This document shows, one piece after another, positions 16,745 to 24,342 of a stretch of 64,000 nt of DNA. The notes under the pieces are model-generated. The model did not search any database. It was not told where the DNA came from and saw nothing but the letters and a program-made list of their open reading frames with translations. Positions within the stretch are counted from its first letter, which is position 1, and every line of letters starts with the position of its first letter. The position numbers were made by a program, and so were the translations under genes. The DNA is from SZUA-35 sp965530755 (GTDB lineage: Bacteria; Actinomycetota; Acidimicrobiia; Acidimicrobiales; SZUA-35). The DNA is taken from positions 26,288 through 90,287 of the forward strand of contig CBESNA010000012.1 in NCBI GenBank assembly GCA_965530755.1. The letters run 5' to 3'.

Positions 16745-17548
16745 GTGCCCGAGCTCCCCGAGGTCGAGACCATTCGACGTCAGCTGCGCCCTCGCCTGCT
16801 CGGCAGGTCGGTCCTGGAGGCGGGTTCACATCCGTCGTCCAAGTTCACGCCTGCCCGCGCCATCACCGGAGCGAGATTCTCCGAAGTGGGCCGGAGGGGC
16901 AAGTACCTCCTCCTCGGCCTCGACGACGACCGCGAACTCGTCGTCCATCTCGGCATGACCGGGCGGGTGCAGTTTCGCCCCGGTGCGCCGGACGACATCC
17001 ATCCCCACCTTCGGGCGTGGTGGCAACTCGACGGCGACGAGACGATGGAGTTCATCGATGCGCGTCGATTCGGCCGTCTTCGAGTCGTACCCGCAGGCGA
17101 CTACAGAACCATCCCGACACTGGCTACCGCTGGTCCGGAACCTTGGGACCCCGATCTCACCGACGAGCGCTTCTGGAACAGTCTCCGAGCCAGTCGACGT
17201 ACGATCAAGACCCAGCTGCTGTCGCAGCGCCCGGTCGCCGGGGTGGGCAACATCTACGCGGACGAAGCCCTCTGGCTCGCCGAGATCAACCCGGTCCGAC
17301 GCTCTATCGGCCTCGATCGAGCCGGCCGCCTGCTCGATGCCGTGCGCACGGTCATGGGCCAGGGCATCGAGATGGGCGGGACCACGCTGCGTGACTACCG
17401 CGATGCAGACGGAGGAAGTGGCGAGAACCAGCACGGTCTGGCTGCCTACGGCCGGGCCGGCCAGCCCTGCCTGCGTTGCGGCGAGCTCCTCCGGTCTCGG
17501 GTGATCGATGCTCGCTCGACGGTCTGGTGCGTAGCATGCCAGCGGTAG
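16745..17548 (+). CDS. mutM: Formamidopyrimidine-DNA glycosylase (Fpg/MutM)
   Basis: Removes 8-oxoguanine and formamidopyrimidines from DNA and cuts the abasic site. After loss of Met the N-terminal Pro is the Schiff-base residue, followed by Glu: PELPEVETIRRQL. GRRGKYLLL holds the conserved Lys, and the C-terminal zinc finger is CLRC ... WCVAC with the DNA-contacting Arg in ARSTVWC. At 267 residues the length is normal. GTG 16745 follows TACGGT (16733-16738) by 6 nt. It heads a possible operon with the MarR gene 22 nt downstream. Confidence 0.93.
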   Translation: MPELPEVETIRRQLRPRLLGRSVLEAGSHPSSKFTPARAITGARFSEVGRRGKYLLLGLDDDRELVVHLGMTGRVQFRPGAPDDIHPHLRAWWQLDGDETMEFIDARRFGRLRVVPAGDYRTIPTLATAGPEPWDPDLTDERFWNSLRASRRTIKTQLLSQRPVAGVGNIYADEALWLAEINPVRRSIGLDRAGRLLDAVRTVMGQGIEMGGTTLRDYRDADGGSGENQHGLAAYGRAGQPCLRCGELLRSRVIDARSTVWCVACQR

Positions 17549-17570
17549 CGATCCGGCGAGGAGCGGGCCA

Positions 17571-18026
17571 ATGACGAAGTGGTTGACGCAAGAGCAACAG
17601 ATCGTGTGGCGCCTCTGGCTCGAGGTCGTGCAACGCCAGATGGTTGCGATCGACGAGGATCTCCAGGAGTGTTCGTCGTTGGTCAGCGCCGACTACGAGA
17701 TCTTGGTGACACTCTCCGAGTCGCCGTCCCACGAGGCCCGCATGAGCGAACTGGCCGACCGGGCCATCATCTCCCGTAGCCGCCTGACCTACCGGGTCGA
17801 CCGCTTGGAGAAGCAGGGCCTGGTCACCCGAGAAGGTGCCGACGGCGATCGACGGGGTGTGGTCGCCCGCCTCACCCCGGCCGGCCTGGACCACCTGGTG
17901 GAGACAGCTCCCCATCACGTCGACCGGGTGCAGACGCTGCTCTTCGACCATCTCGACCCCGATGATCTCGAGGCACTGCATCGCATCCTGTCGAAGCTGG
18001 TCGGCCCGGCCCGAGGTGAGTGCTGA
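17571..18026 (+). CDS. MarR family transcriptional regulator
   Basis: A 151-residue winged-helix regulator: HEARMSELADRAIISRSRLTYRVDRLEKQGLVTREGADGDRRGVVARLTPAG contains the recognition helix and the DxRG wing of MarR proteins. The N- and C-terminal helices would make the dimer. A GAGGAG ribosome binding site precedes the ATG. The ligand is unknown. It sits between mutM and the DUF2520-panC-panB genes with spacings of 22 nt and 2 nt, so it may be co-transcribed with, and may control, the pantothenate genes. Confidence 0.88.
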   Translation: MTKWLTQEQQIVWRLWLEVVQRQMVAIDEDLQECSSLVSADYEILVTLSESPSHEARMSELADRAIISRSRLTYRVDRLEKQGLVTREGADGDRRGVVARLTPAGLDHLVETAPHHVDRVQTLLFDHLDPDDLEALHRILSKLVGPARGEC

Positions 18027-18028
18027 GC

Positions 18029-18817
18029 ATGCGGTTCGCGATTGTCGGCCCCGGCCGAGCAGGTGGAGCGTTCGAGCTCGCCCTCGAGGCGACCGGCGCC
18101 ATCGCGGTTGCGAGGATCGGTCGAGGCGACGACCCATCGACGCTCGATGCCTCGCTCGACCTCGTTGTGATCGCCGTGCCGGACGGCGCCATCGCCGAGG
18201 TGGCAGCAGCGGTCCCACACGGACCGCTCGTGGTTCACGTATCCGGCGCCACGAGCCTCGCCCCGCTCCTCGCCCACCACGATCGTTGCGGCTCGCTCCA
18301 CCCGCTGGTCTCACTGCCCAGCGCCGCCGCCGGGGCCGAGGCCCTGCAGGCGAGCCCGAACATCGCCATTGCCGCCCCGAGCCCCGAGGTCCTCGATGAG
18401 GTCCGCAGCCTCGCAGATCGCCTCGGTGCACGATCATTCGTCGTCGACGACGATCGCAGGGCGACGTATCACGCCGCGGCGTCGATCGCCGCCAATCACT
18501 TGGTCGGGCTGGTCGCTCAGGTCGAGCGTGCGACCTCGGCCGACGGCCTGCCGATCGGTCCGTTTCTCGAGATGATGCGAGCCGTGCTCGGCAACGTCGA
18601 GCGGCTCGGGCCTCGAGCTGCTTTGACCGGGCCGGTCGCCAGGGGCGACTGGGGCACGGTTCGGTTGCACCTCGCTGCGCTGCCCAACGACGAGCACGAT
18701 CTCTACCTCTCACTGGCAGCGGCGTGTGCAGCCCTTGTCGACCGATCGCTCCCGCCAGACATCGCGCCAGACATCGCTCCGACCAACGAGGCGTCGTCCG
18801 CCGAGGTGGCGACATGA
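18029..18817 (+). CDS. Rossmann/DUF2520 protein, candidate ketopantoate reductase
   Basis: A 262-residue protein: N-terminal Rossmann strand MRFAIVGPGRAGGAFELAL, then LVVIAVPDGAIAEVA and VVHVSGA, the pattern of NAD(P)-dependent 6-phosphogluconate-dehydrogenase-like enzymes, and a helical DUF2520 domain (YHAAASIAANHLVGLVAQVE). It overlaps panC by 4 nt and panB follows, so the missing middle step of pantoate synthesis (NADPH reduction of ketopantoate, normally PanE) is the natural guess. No classical panE is in the window. ATG 18029 is preferred to GTG 18020, which overlaps the marR stop. The tail has a duplicated PDIA. Confidence 0.75.
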   Translation: MRFAIVGPGRAGGAFELALEATGAIAVARIGRGDDPSTLDASLDLVVIAVPDGAIAEVAAAVPHGPLVVHVSGATSLAPLLAHHDRCGSLHPLVSLPSAAAGAEALQASPNIAIAAPSPEVLDEVRSLADRLGARSFVVDDDRRATYHAAASIAANHLVGLVAQVERATSADGLPIGPFLEMMRAVLGNVERLGPRAALTGPVARGDWGTVRLHLAALPNDEHDLYLSLAAACAALVDRSLPPDIAPDIAPTNEASSAEVAT

Positions 18818-19677
18818 CCCTTCCTCCACTCATCCAGACGATCGCCGAGCTTCGAACGATTCTCGACGCGGCCCGAGCCGACGGCAGACGAGTCGGCTTC
18901 GTGCCGACGATGGGGTATCTCCACGCCGGGCACGTGTCCCTGATCGAGGCGGCCAGCCGAAATGCCGATCTCGTCGTGGTCAGTATCTTCGTCAATCCGC
19001 TTCAATTCGCAGATGACGAGGATCTGTCGGACTACCCGCGGGATCTCGAGCGCGACCGAGAGCTCGCTGCCGAGGCCGGCGCCGATCTGATGTTCACGCC
19101 GTCGGTCGACGAGATGTACCCCTTCGGTCCGGTATTGACGACCGTGAGTGTCGACGCCCTCGCCGGCCGATGGGAGGGCGCCACCAGACCGACCCACTTC
19201 TCCGGGGTCGCCACCGTCGTAACGAAGCTGCTGTCGATCGTCGGGCCGTGTTCTGCCTACTTCGGGGAGAAGGACTTCCAACAGCTGGCCATCATCCGGC
19301 GAATGGTCACCGATCTCTCGCTTCCGGTCGACGTCGTTGGCTGTCCGATCATTCGCGAGTCCGACGGGCTCGCCATGTCGAGCCGGAACACATACCTCGA
19401 ACCGGCGCAGCGAGCCGCCGCCCCCGTCCTCCGCCGAGCCCTGGACCGCGGACTCGAGCGCCTCGGCGACGGCGAGCGCTCGGCAGCAGTCATCGCCGAA
19501 GCCATGGCAGCCGTCGTCGCCCAGGAGCCCCTCGTCACCCTCGACTATGCGGCCGCCGTCGACGCAGAAGGCCTCACCGAACCAGACGAGCTCACCGGCG
19601 AGATCCGCCTCATCATCGCAGCGCAGGTCGGCCGACCTCGACTGCTCGACAACACAGGTGCAACACTCACGCCATGA
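18814..19677 (+). CDS. panC: Pantoate-beta-alanine ligase
   Basis: Joins pantoate and beta-alanine with ATP to make pantothenate. The 287 residues show PTMGYLHAGHVSLIEAA (HIGH-like nucleotide site), IFVNPLQF, YFGEKDFQQL and the KMSKS-like MSSRN. Length matches PanC. The ATG at 18814 overlaps the DUF2520 stop (ATGA) and the stop overlaps panB in the same way, so the three genes form a coupled operon. panD is not present here. Confidence 0.96.
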   Translation: MTLPPLIQTIAELRTILDAARADGRRVGFVPTMGYLHAGHVSLIEAASRNADLVVVSIFVNPLQFADDEDLSDYPRDLERDRELAAEAGADLMFTPSVDEMYPFGPVLTTVSVDALAGRWEGATRPTHFSGVATVVTKLLSIVGPCSAYFGEKDFQQLAIIRRMVTDLSLPVDVVGCPIIRESDGLAMSSRNTYLEPAQRAAAPVLRRALDRGLERLGDGERSAAVIAEAMAAVVAQEPLVTLDYAAAVDAEGLTEPDELTGEIRLIIAAQVGRPRLLDNTGATLTP

Positions 19678-20531
19678 GCAAGCTGACCGGGGTTCCCCGC
19701 ATCCAGGCGTCCAAGATCCGACGAGGGTCCGAGCCGCTCGTGATGGTCACCGCCTACGACGCTCCGTCGGCTCGCGCCGCCAGTGAGGCGGGCGTCGACA
19801 TGATCCTCGTCGGCGACAGCGTGGCGATGGTCGTCCTGGGCTACGAGGACACGCTCCAGGTCACGATCGACGACATGGCGTACCACGTCGGCGCCGTGGC
19901 TCGGGCCAAGCCAGACGCCGTCATCGTCGGCGACATGCCTTGGATGAGCTTTCATGTCTCCACAGACGAAACACTCAACAACGCAGCCAAACTCATCAGG
20001 GCCGGCGCACAGTGCGTGAAGATGGAGGGCGGCCGAAAGCGGATCCCGATGATCGAGGCGATCCGGGCTGCCGAGATCCCGGTCATGGGCCATGTCGGCC
20101 TCACACCGCAGTCGCTCAATGTCATGGGCGGGTTCAAGATCCAGGCCAAGAGAGCCGGCCAGGCCCGGTCGCTGGTCGACGCGGCCAAGGCGCTCGAACA
20201 GGCCGGTTGCTTCGCTCTCGTGGTCGAGGGCGTCCCGGACATCGTCGGCGAGATGGTGACCGAGGCAGTCGGTATCCCGATCATCGGCATCGGCGCGGGA
20301 CAGAAGTGTGACGGCCAGGTGCTCGTCTACCATGACGTGATCGGCCTCGAGAACCGCTACAAGCCCAAGTTCGTGCGCCGCTACGGCACGGCCTTCGAAG
20401 ATCAGGTCGCAGCGATCGCCAGCTACGCCAACGACACTCGGTCCGGAGCGTTCCCCTCCAAAGAGGAGTCCTACCTCGCCAACGATCAGCTGACCGAAGC
20501 CCTCGGCCTCTACGGCTCTTCAGAGAACTGA
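19674..20531 (+). CDS. panB: 3-methyl-2-oxobutanoate hydroxymethyltransferase
   Basis: First step of pantoate synthesis: adds a hydroxymethyl group from methylene-tetrahydrofolate to ketoisovalerate. The 285 residues carry LVMVTAYDAPSARAAS, ILVGDSVAMVVLG, VIVGDMPWMSF, KMEGG, MGHVGLTPQS and PIIGIGAG, all PanB marks, including the Mg-binding Asp residues and the catalytic Glu region (ALVVEGVP). It is the last gene of the pan operon, and its final 22 nt overlap the convergent 2H phosphoesterase gene. Confidence 0.96.
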   Translation: MSKLTGVPRIQASKIRRGSEPLVMVTAYDAPSARAASEAGVDMILVGDSVAMVVLGYEDTLQVTIDDMAYHVGAVARAKPDAVIVGDMPWMSFHVSTDETLNNAAKLIRAGAQCVKMEGGRKRIPMIEAIRAAEIPVMGHVGLTPQSLNVMGGFKIQAKRAGQARSLVDAAKALEQAGCFALVVEGVPDIVGEMVTEAVGIPIIGIGAGQKCDGQVLVYHDVIGLENRYKPKFVRRYGTAFEDQVAAIASYANDTRSGAFPSKEESYLANDQLTEALGLYGSSEN

Positions 20532-21091
20532 ATGGGAGCCTCGCCGAAGGAGAACTTCGAGGCGATCTGCCACTGGGCAGGGCGCGGCGTCCCGATCATC
20601 AACCACGCCTGATCCGCAAGACATCGCACCGGGAGCAGTCGCTCGGCCGCTTCGGCGAGACTCTCCATCTCTTCCGGCGTGCCCTCGATACCAAGCGTGA
20701 GATGAGGGACGTGGGCCCCACCGTGACGTCCGCCGTAAGGAATGCACACCGACCAGTGATCGATCAACCGTTCGGTCAGCTCGATGAACGGCTGAGCCTC
20801 CTCGGGAGCCAGGAACACCACACGATCGTCGAACCACCCGACCTTCGTCAGCTCGAACTCGAAGGGCACCACCTCGGCGAAGAACGACGCCACCTCGGCA
20901 TGAGCCTCCTTGCAGCCCATCGGAGGCAGGAACGGATACAGCAAGGTCAAATGGGCCGGGACACCCGCCGGAGAAACGGCGCTGTTGGTTCTCCGGTGGC
21001 GACGGATGAACGATTCGAAGGCCGGGACAGGGATGATCAATCCCGTCTCGATCTCGATCGGATCCAGCGTCGCGGACGTGTCGTCACTCAC
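20510..21091 (-). CDS. 2H phosphoesterase (LigT/2'-5' RNA ligase-like)
   Basis: A 193-residue protein with the two His signatures of 2H phosphoesterases: AHLTLLYPF near residue 48 and HVPHLTLG near 127. Family members cut or form 2'-5' RNA bonds or open cyclic phosphodiesters; the real substrate is unknown. GTG 21091 lies 8 nt from TACGGT (minus strand, 21105-21100), a leaderless arrangement. Convergent overlap with panB means the two mRNAs are complementary at their ends. Confidence 0.8.
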   Translation of the reverse strand: MSDDTSATLDPIEIETGLIIPVPAFESFIRRHRRTNSAVSPAGVPAHLTLLYPFLPPMGCKEAHAEVASFFAEVVPFEFELTKVGWFDDRVVFLAPEEAQPFIELTERLIDHWSVCIPYGGRHGGAHVPHLTLGIEGTPEEMESLAEAAERLLPVRCLADQAWLMIGTPRPAQWQIASKFSFGEAPIQFSEEP

Positions 21092-21220
21092 CGCGCTTGA
21101 CCGTAGTCACTTCTCGGCCACAGATGTCGATTCGAGGCGAGTCGACTCCGTGGAGAACGATCACGGTCCTTGCGTGGGAGCAAGGACTCGGCGGCCCGGC
21201 TGCTGACCAAGGCGGGCAGC

Positions 21221-21226
21221 TATGGT
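21221..21226 (+). promoter_or_regulatory. -10 box TATGGT, leaderless type
   Basis: TATGGT is 7 nt before GTG 21234. It overlaps the ATG at 21222, which would otherwise look like the start, and so moves the predicted start to the GTG. Confidence 0.5.
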
Positions 21227-21233
21227 CGCTGGC

Positions 21234-22646
21234 GTGGCCTCCATCAGACTCCGTGCACCGGCTGATTTCGAGTCTGGATTCGCCGCCATCCGCGCCGAAC
21301 TCGACGTCCCCACCCGCTTCAGCGACGAGGTCCTCGACGCAGCCGAAGCAGCACGAGGCTCCGTCGTCGACCGGGTGGACGCTCGCCACCTCGGCCTCAT
21401 CGCCATCGACCCGCCCGGCGCCACCGATCTCGACCAGGCCTTCCACGCCGAGCGTCGAGGTGAGGGCTATCGCGTGTCCTATGCGATCGCCGACGTCGGT
21501 GCCTTTGTCGAGCCCGGCGGCCCCATCGATCTCGAGGCGAGGAGCCGGGGCACCACGCTCTACTCGCCCGACACTCGGACTCCCCTGCATCCCGAGGTCA
21601 TCTCGGAGAACAGGGCCAGTCTTCTCCCCGGCACCGAAAAGCCGGCCCTGTTGTGGACGATCGACCTCGACAGCGACGGCCATCGCGTGGCCGACCGGAT
21701 CGAACGTGCGACCGTGCGCGTCGCCGAGGCGATCGACTATCGAACGGCCGCCGCCCGGATCGAGGCCGGATCGGACCCATCGCTCGGCCTCTTGCGCACG
21801 ATCGGCCGACTGCGACAGGAGCAGGAGGCTCAGCGAGGCGGCGTCAGCTTGAACCTCCCGGCCCAGGAAGTCGTCGAGCGGGATGGCACCTATGCGCTCG
21901 AATATGACGCAGCACTTCCGGTCGAGGGTTGGAATGCCCAGATCTCGCTGCTGACCGGCATCGTCGCCGGCCGGACCATGCACGACGCCGGGGTCGGCAT
22001 CCTCCGCACGCTCCCACCGTCTCGGAAGCAGGATCTGCGCACGCTCCGCCGCCAGGCGGCTGCCCTCGGCGTCGAGTGGCCGGACGACGTCGACTACGCC
22101 CGCTTCATCCGGACCATCCAACCGACGACGCCGGCCACGAATGCGTTTCTGCTCAAGGCAGCCCGCTCGTTCCGGGGCGCTGGCTACGTCGGCTTTGTCG
22201 GCGAGCCCCCCGAGCATTCCGAACACGGTGCGATCGCCTCGATCTACGCCCACGTCACGGCGCCGCTGCGACGGCTGGTCGATCGCTTCGGCAACGAGAT
22301 CCTGCTGGCGCTGCACGCCGGCGGGACTCCCCCGGCGTGGGCGGTGGAGGCGCTCGACGAGTTGCCCTCGCTGATGGGTCGGGCCAAATCGAAGGAGAGC
22401 GCGCTCGAACGCAGCATGATCGACTTCGCCGAAGCCATGGTGCTGTCTCCCCACATCGGAGAGGTGTTCGCCGGGTTCGTCGTCGACCTCGACGATCGCC
22501 GTGAGCGAGCCACGATTCAGCTGCGCGACCCTGCGGTCGTGATCCACATGGACCCAGACGGCCTCGAGTTGGCCCAAGAGATCGACCTTCGCCTCCGCAG
22601 CGTCGACCCCGTTGCCCGCACCGTCGACTTCGAGCAGGTGCGATGA
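21234..22646 (+). CDS. RNB-domain ribonuclease (RNase II/R type)
   Basis: A 470-residue exoribonuclease-like protein consisting mainly of an RNB domain; no cold-shock or S1 domain is evident, unlike full RNase II/R. The metal site reads AIDPPGATDLDQAF, so three of the four classical Asp are present and the fourth is Gln, as I recall for the actinobacterial branch. IADVGAFV and the late SIYAHVTAPLRRLVDRFGNE are RNB hallmarks. Start GTG 21234 is chosen from the -10 box; ATG 21222 is the alternative. The stop overlaps the next gene by 4 nt. Confidence 0.85.
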   Translation: MASIRLRAPADFESGFAAIRAELDVPTRFSDEVLDAAEAARGSVVDRVDARHLGLIAIDPPGATDLDQAFHAERRGEGYRVSYAIADVGAFVEPGGPIDLEARSRGTTLYSPDTRTPLHPEVISENRASLLPGTEKPALLWTIDLDSDGHRVADRIERATVRVAEAIDYRTAAARIEAGSDPSLGLLRTIGRLRQEQEAQRGGVSLNLPAQEVVERDGTYALEYDAALPVEGWNAQISLLTGIVAGRTMHDAGVGILRTLPPSRKQDLRTLRRQAAALGVEWPDDVDYARFIRTIQPTTPATNAFLLKAARSFRGAGYVGFVGEPPEHSEHGAIASIYAHVTAPLRRLVDRFGNEILLALHAGGTPPAWAVEALDELPSLMGRAKSKESALERSMIDFAEAMVLSPHIGEVFAGFVVDLDDRRERATIQLRDPAVVIHMDPDGLELAQEIDLRLRSVDPVARTVDFEQVR

Positions 22647-23695
22647 CAGACGATATTGGCCCGGCCGGCGCTGCTCCGAACGGCGCTGCCTCATTCGATG
22701 CAGCGCGCCTCGATGAGCTGCTGGCGCTGGCCGACACCCGCGGCGGCGACGCCGACGCACCCTTCGGTCTCCATCTCGGCCTCGCCGTCGTCCATCGTGG
22801 CGAACTCGTGGCCGAGCGCTACGGGCCCACCGCCGATGCGGCAACAGCCCTGATCTCGTGGTCGATGGCCAAGGGCATCACCCACGCTCTGGTCGGCCTC
22901 CTCGTCGGCGAGGGACTACTCGACCCGAATGCTCCCGCGCGTGTGTCTGCTTGGACCGGCGATGCGAGAGCAGCCATCACTCTCCAGCAGCTCTTGGAGA
23001 TGAACAGCGGCCTCGAGTTCGTCGAGGACTACGTCGACGACCAAGTGAGCCATGTCATCGAGATGCTCTTCGGCGACGGCCAGGGTGACGTTGCCGGATA
23101 CGCCGCGTCATTCCCCCTCATCCACGAGCCGGGCACGGTCTTCAACTACTCGAGCGGCACCACCAACATCATCAGTGCGATCTGCGATCGCGCGATCAAG
23201 GCCAACGGGCTGGCCGACAGTACCGAATCCTTCCTCCGCCAGCGGCTCTTCGATCCGCTCGGCATGGATTCCGCGACCATCCAGTGCGACGACGCCGGAA
23301 CGTTCATCGGTTCCTCCTTCGTGTTCGCCACGGCTCGGGACTTCGCCAAATTCGGCCGCCTCTACCTGGACGACGGCACGGTCAACGGCGAACGGTTGCT
23401 GCCAGAAGGCTGGGTCGCGCACGCCAGAACGGCCGTCACCACGCCAGTAGCCGAACGCCATTGGTACGGGGCCCACTGGTGGCTGTGGGACCACCACTGC
23501 GACCCAGGGCCAGACGGGCCGGGGTTCCCAGTCGCTGACATCAACGGATTCGCCGCCCACGGCTACGAAGGGCAGTGCATTCTGGTGGTGCCAGACCGCG
23601 ACCTCGTCGTCGTCCGCCTCGGAAAGACACCGACGGATTTTCAACCCGGCGTTCGAGCGTGGATGGCCGACATCGCGCGATGCTTTCCTGTGTGA
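22643..23695 (+). CDS. Beta-lactamase-fold serine hydrolase
   Basis: A 350-residue class C beta-lactamase/esterase-like enzyme. The active-site SxxK is in ISWSMAKGITHAL, the YxN-like motif is NYSSGT, and HGYEGQ near the C-terminus is in the place of the KTG box. There is no signal peptide, so a cytoplasmic esterase or peptidase role is more likely than antibiotic resistance. ATGA overlap with the RNB gene implies coupled translation. Substrate unknown. Confidence 0.82.
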   Translation: MTDDIGPAGAAPNGAASFDAARLDELLALADTRGGDADAPFGLHLGLAVVHRGELVAERYGPTADAATALISWSMAKGITHALVGLLVGEGLLDPNAPARVSAWTGDARAAITLQQLLEMNSGLEFVEDYVDDQVSHVIEMLFGDGQGDVAGYAASFPLIHEPGTVFNYSSGTTNIISAICDRAIKANGLADSTESFLRQRLFDPLGMDSATIQCDDAGTFIGSSFVFATARDFAKFGRLYLDDGTVNGERLLPEGWVAHARTAVTTPVAERHWYGAHWWLWDHHCDPGPDGPGFPVADINGFAAHGYEGQCILVVPDRDLVVVRLGKTPTDFQPGVRAWMADIARCFPV

Positions 23696-23726
23696 TGCAC
23701 TCGACTTCGATCCCGGATCCCGCCTG

Positions 23727-24326
23727 ATGGCCCAGCTGCTGATCTTCCACCACGTGCTCGGTCTGACGAGCGGGGTCGAGGCCTTCGCCAACGCGATCGC
23801 CGTCGCCGGCCACGACGTCATCACACCCGATCTGTTCGACGGCGCCACGTTCGATTCGATCGAGGACGGCGTCGCCCACGCCGGAGGGATCGGGTTCGAG
23901 ACCATCGCCGAGCTCGGAGCGCGCCATGCTGATCAATGCGGTGATGCGCTCGTCGTCGCCGGTTTCTCTCTCGGTGTGCTGCCCGCCCAGAGGATCGCAC
24001 AGCAACGGGCTGGCGTCATCGGTGCGTTGCTCTACCACGGAGCCGTGCCGCTGTCATTCTTCGGCGAGGGCGAGGACCCTGCGTGGCCGGCATCCGTCCC
24101 GGTCCAGATCCACATAGGGGCCGACGACCCCCTCGCGGAGGAAGATCTCCCCGCGGCCGAAGAGATCGTCTCCCGAGCCGAGCACGGCACGCTCCACCTC
24201 TATCCGACGGATCGACATCTCGTCGCCGACGTGAGCAGCGCAGACTACGACGCCGATATAGCGAAGCTGATCCTCGAACGAACGCTGCAGTTCTTGGACG
24301 ACCTCAGCCTCGACGACATCAGCTGA
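23727..24326 (+). CDS. Dienelactone hydrolase family protein
   Basis: A 199-residue alpha/beta hydrolase of the DLH group. The nucleophile elbow is GFSLG, with Ser in place of the Cys seen in classical dienelactone hydrolase; Asp is expected in IGADDPLAEED and His in YPTDRHLVAD, completing a triad. It is shorter than DLH (about 235) at the N-terminus, which begins directly with the first strand MAQLLIFHHVLGLT. It follows the serine hydrolase by 31 nt and precedes a prolyl oligopeptidase. Substrate unknown. Confidence 0.8.
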   Translation: MAQLLIFHHVLGLTSGVEAFANAIAVAGHDVITPDLFDGATFDSIEDGVAHAGGIGFETIAELGARHADQCGDALVVAGFSLGVLPAQRIAQQRAGVIGALLYHGAVPLSFFGEGEDPAWPASVPVQIHIGADDPLAEEDLPAAEEIVSRAEHGTLHLYPTDRHLVADVSSADYDADIAKLILERTLQFLDDLSLDDIS

Positions 24327-24342
24327 CCCGTACCCTCCGGTC

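Noticed and set aside
21084..22844. Long minus-strand open frame opposite the RNB nuclease
   Set aside because: Shadow of a strong gene in high-GC DNA; no recognisable domain.
22643..23695. Antibiotic-resistance beta-lactamase
   Set aside because: Motifs are of the esterase/DD-peptidase-like group; no signal peptide and no resistance context.
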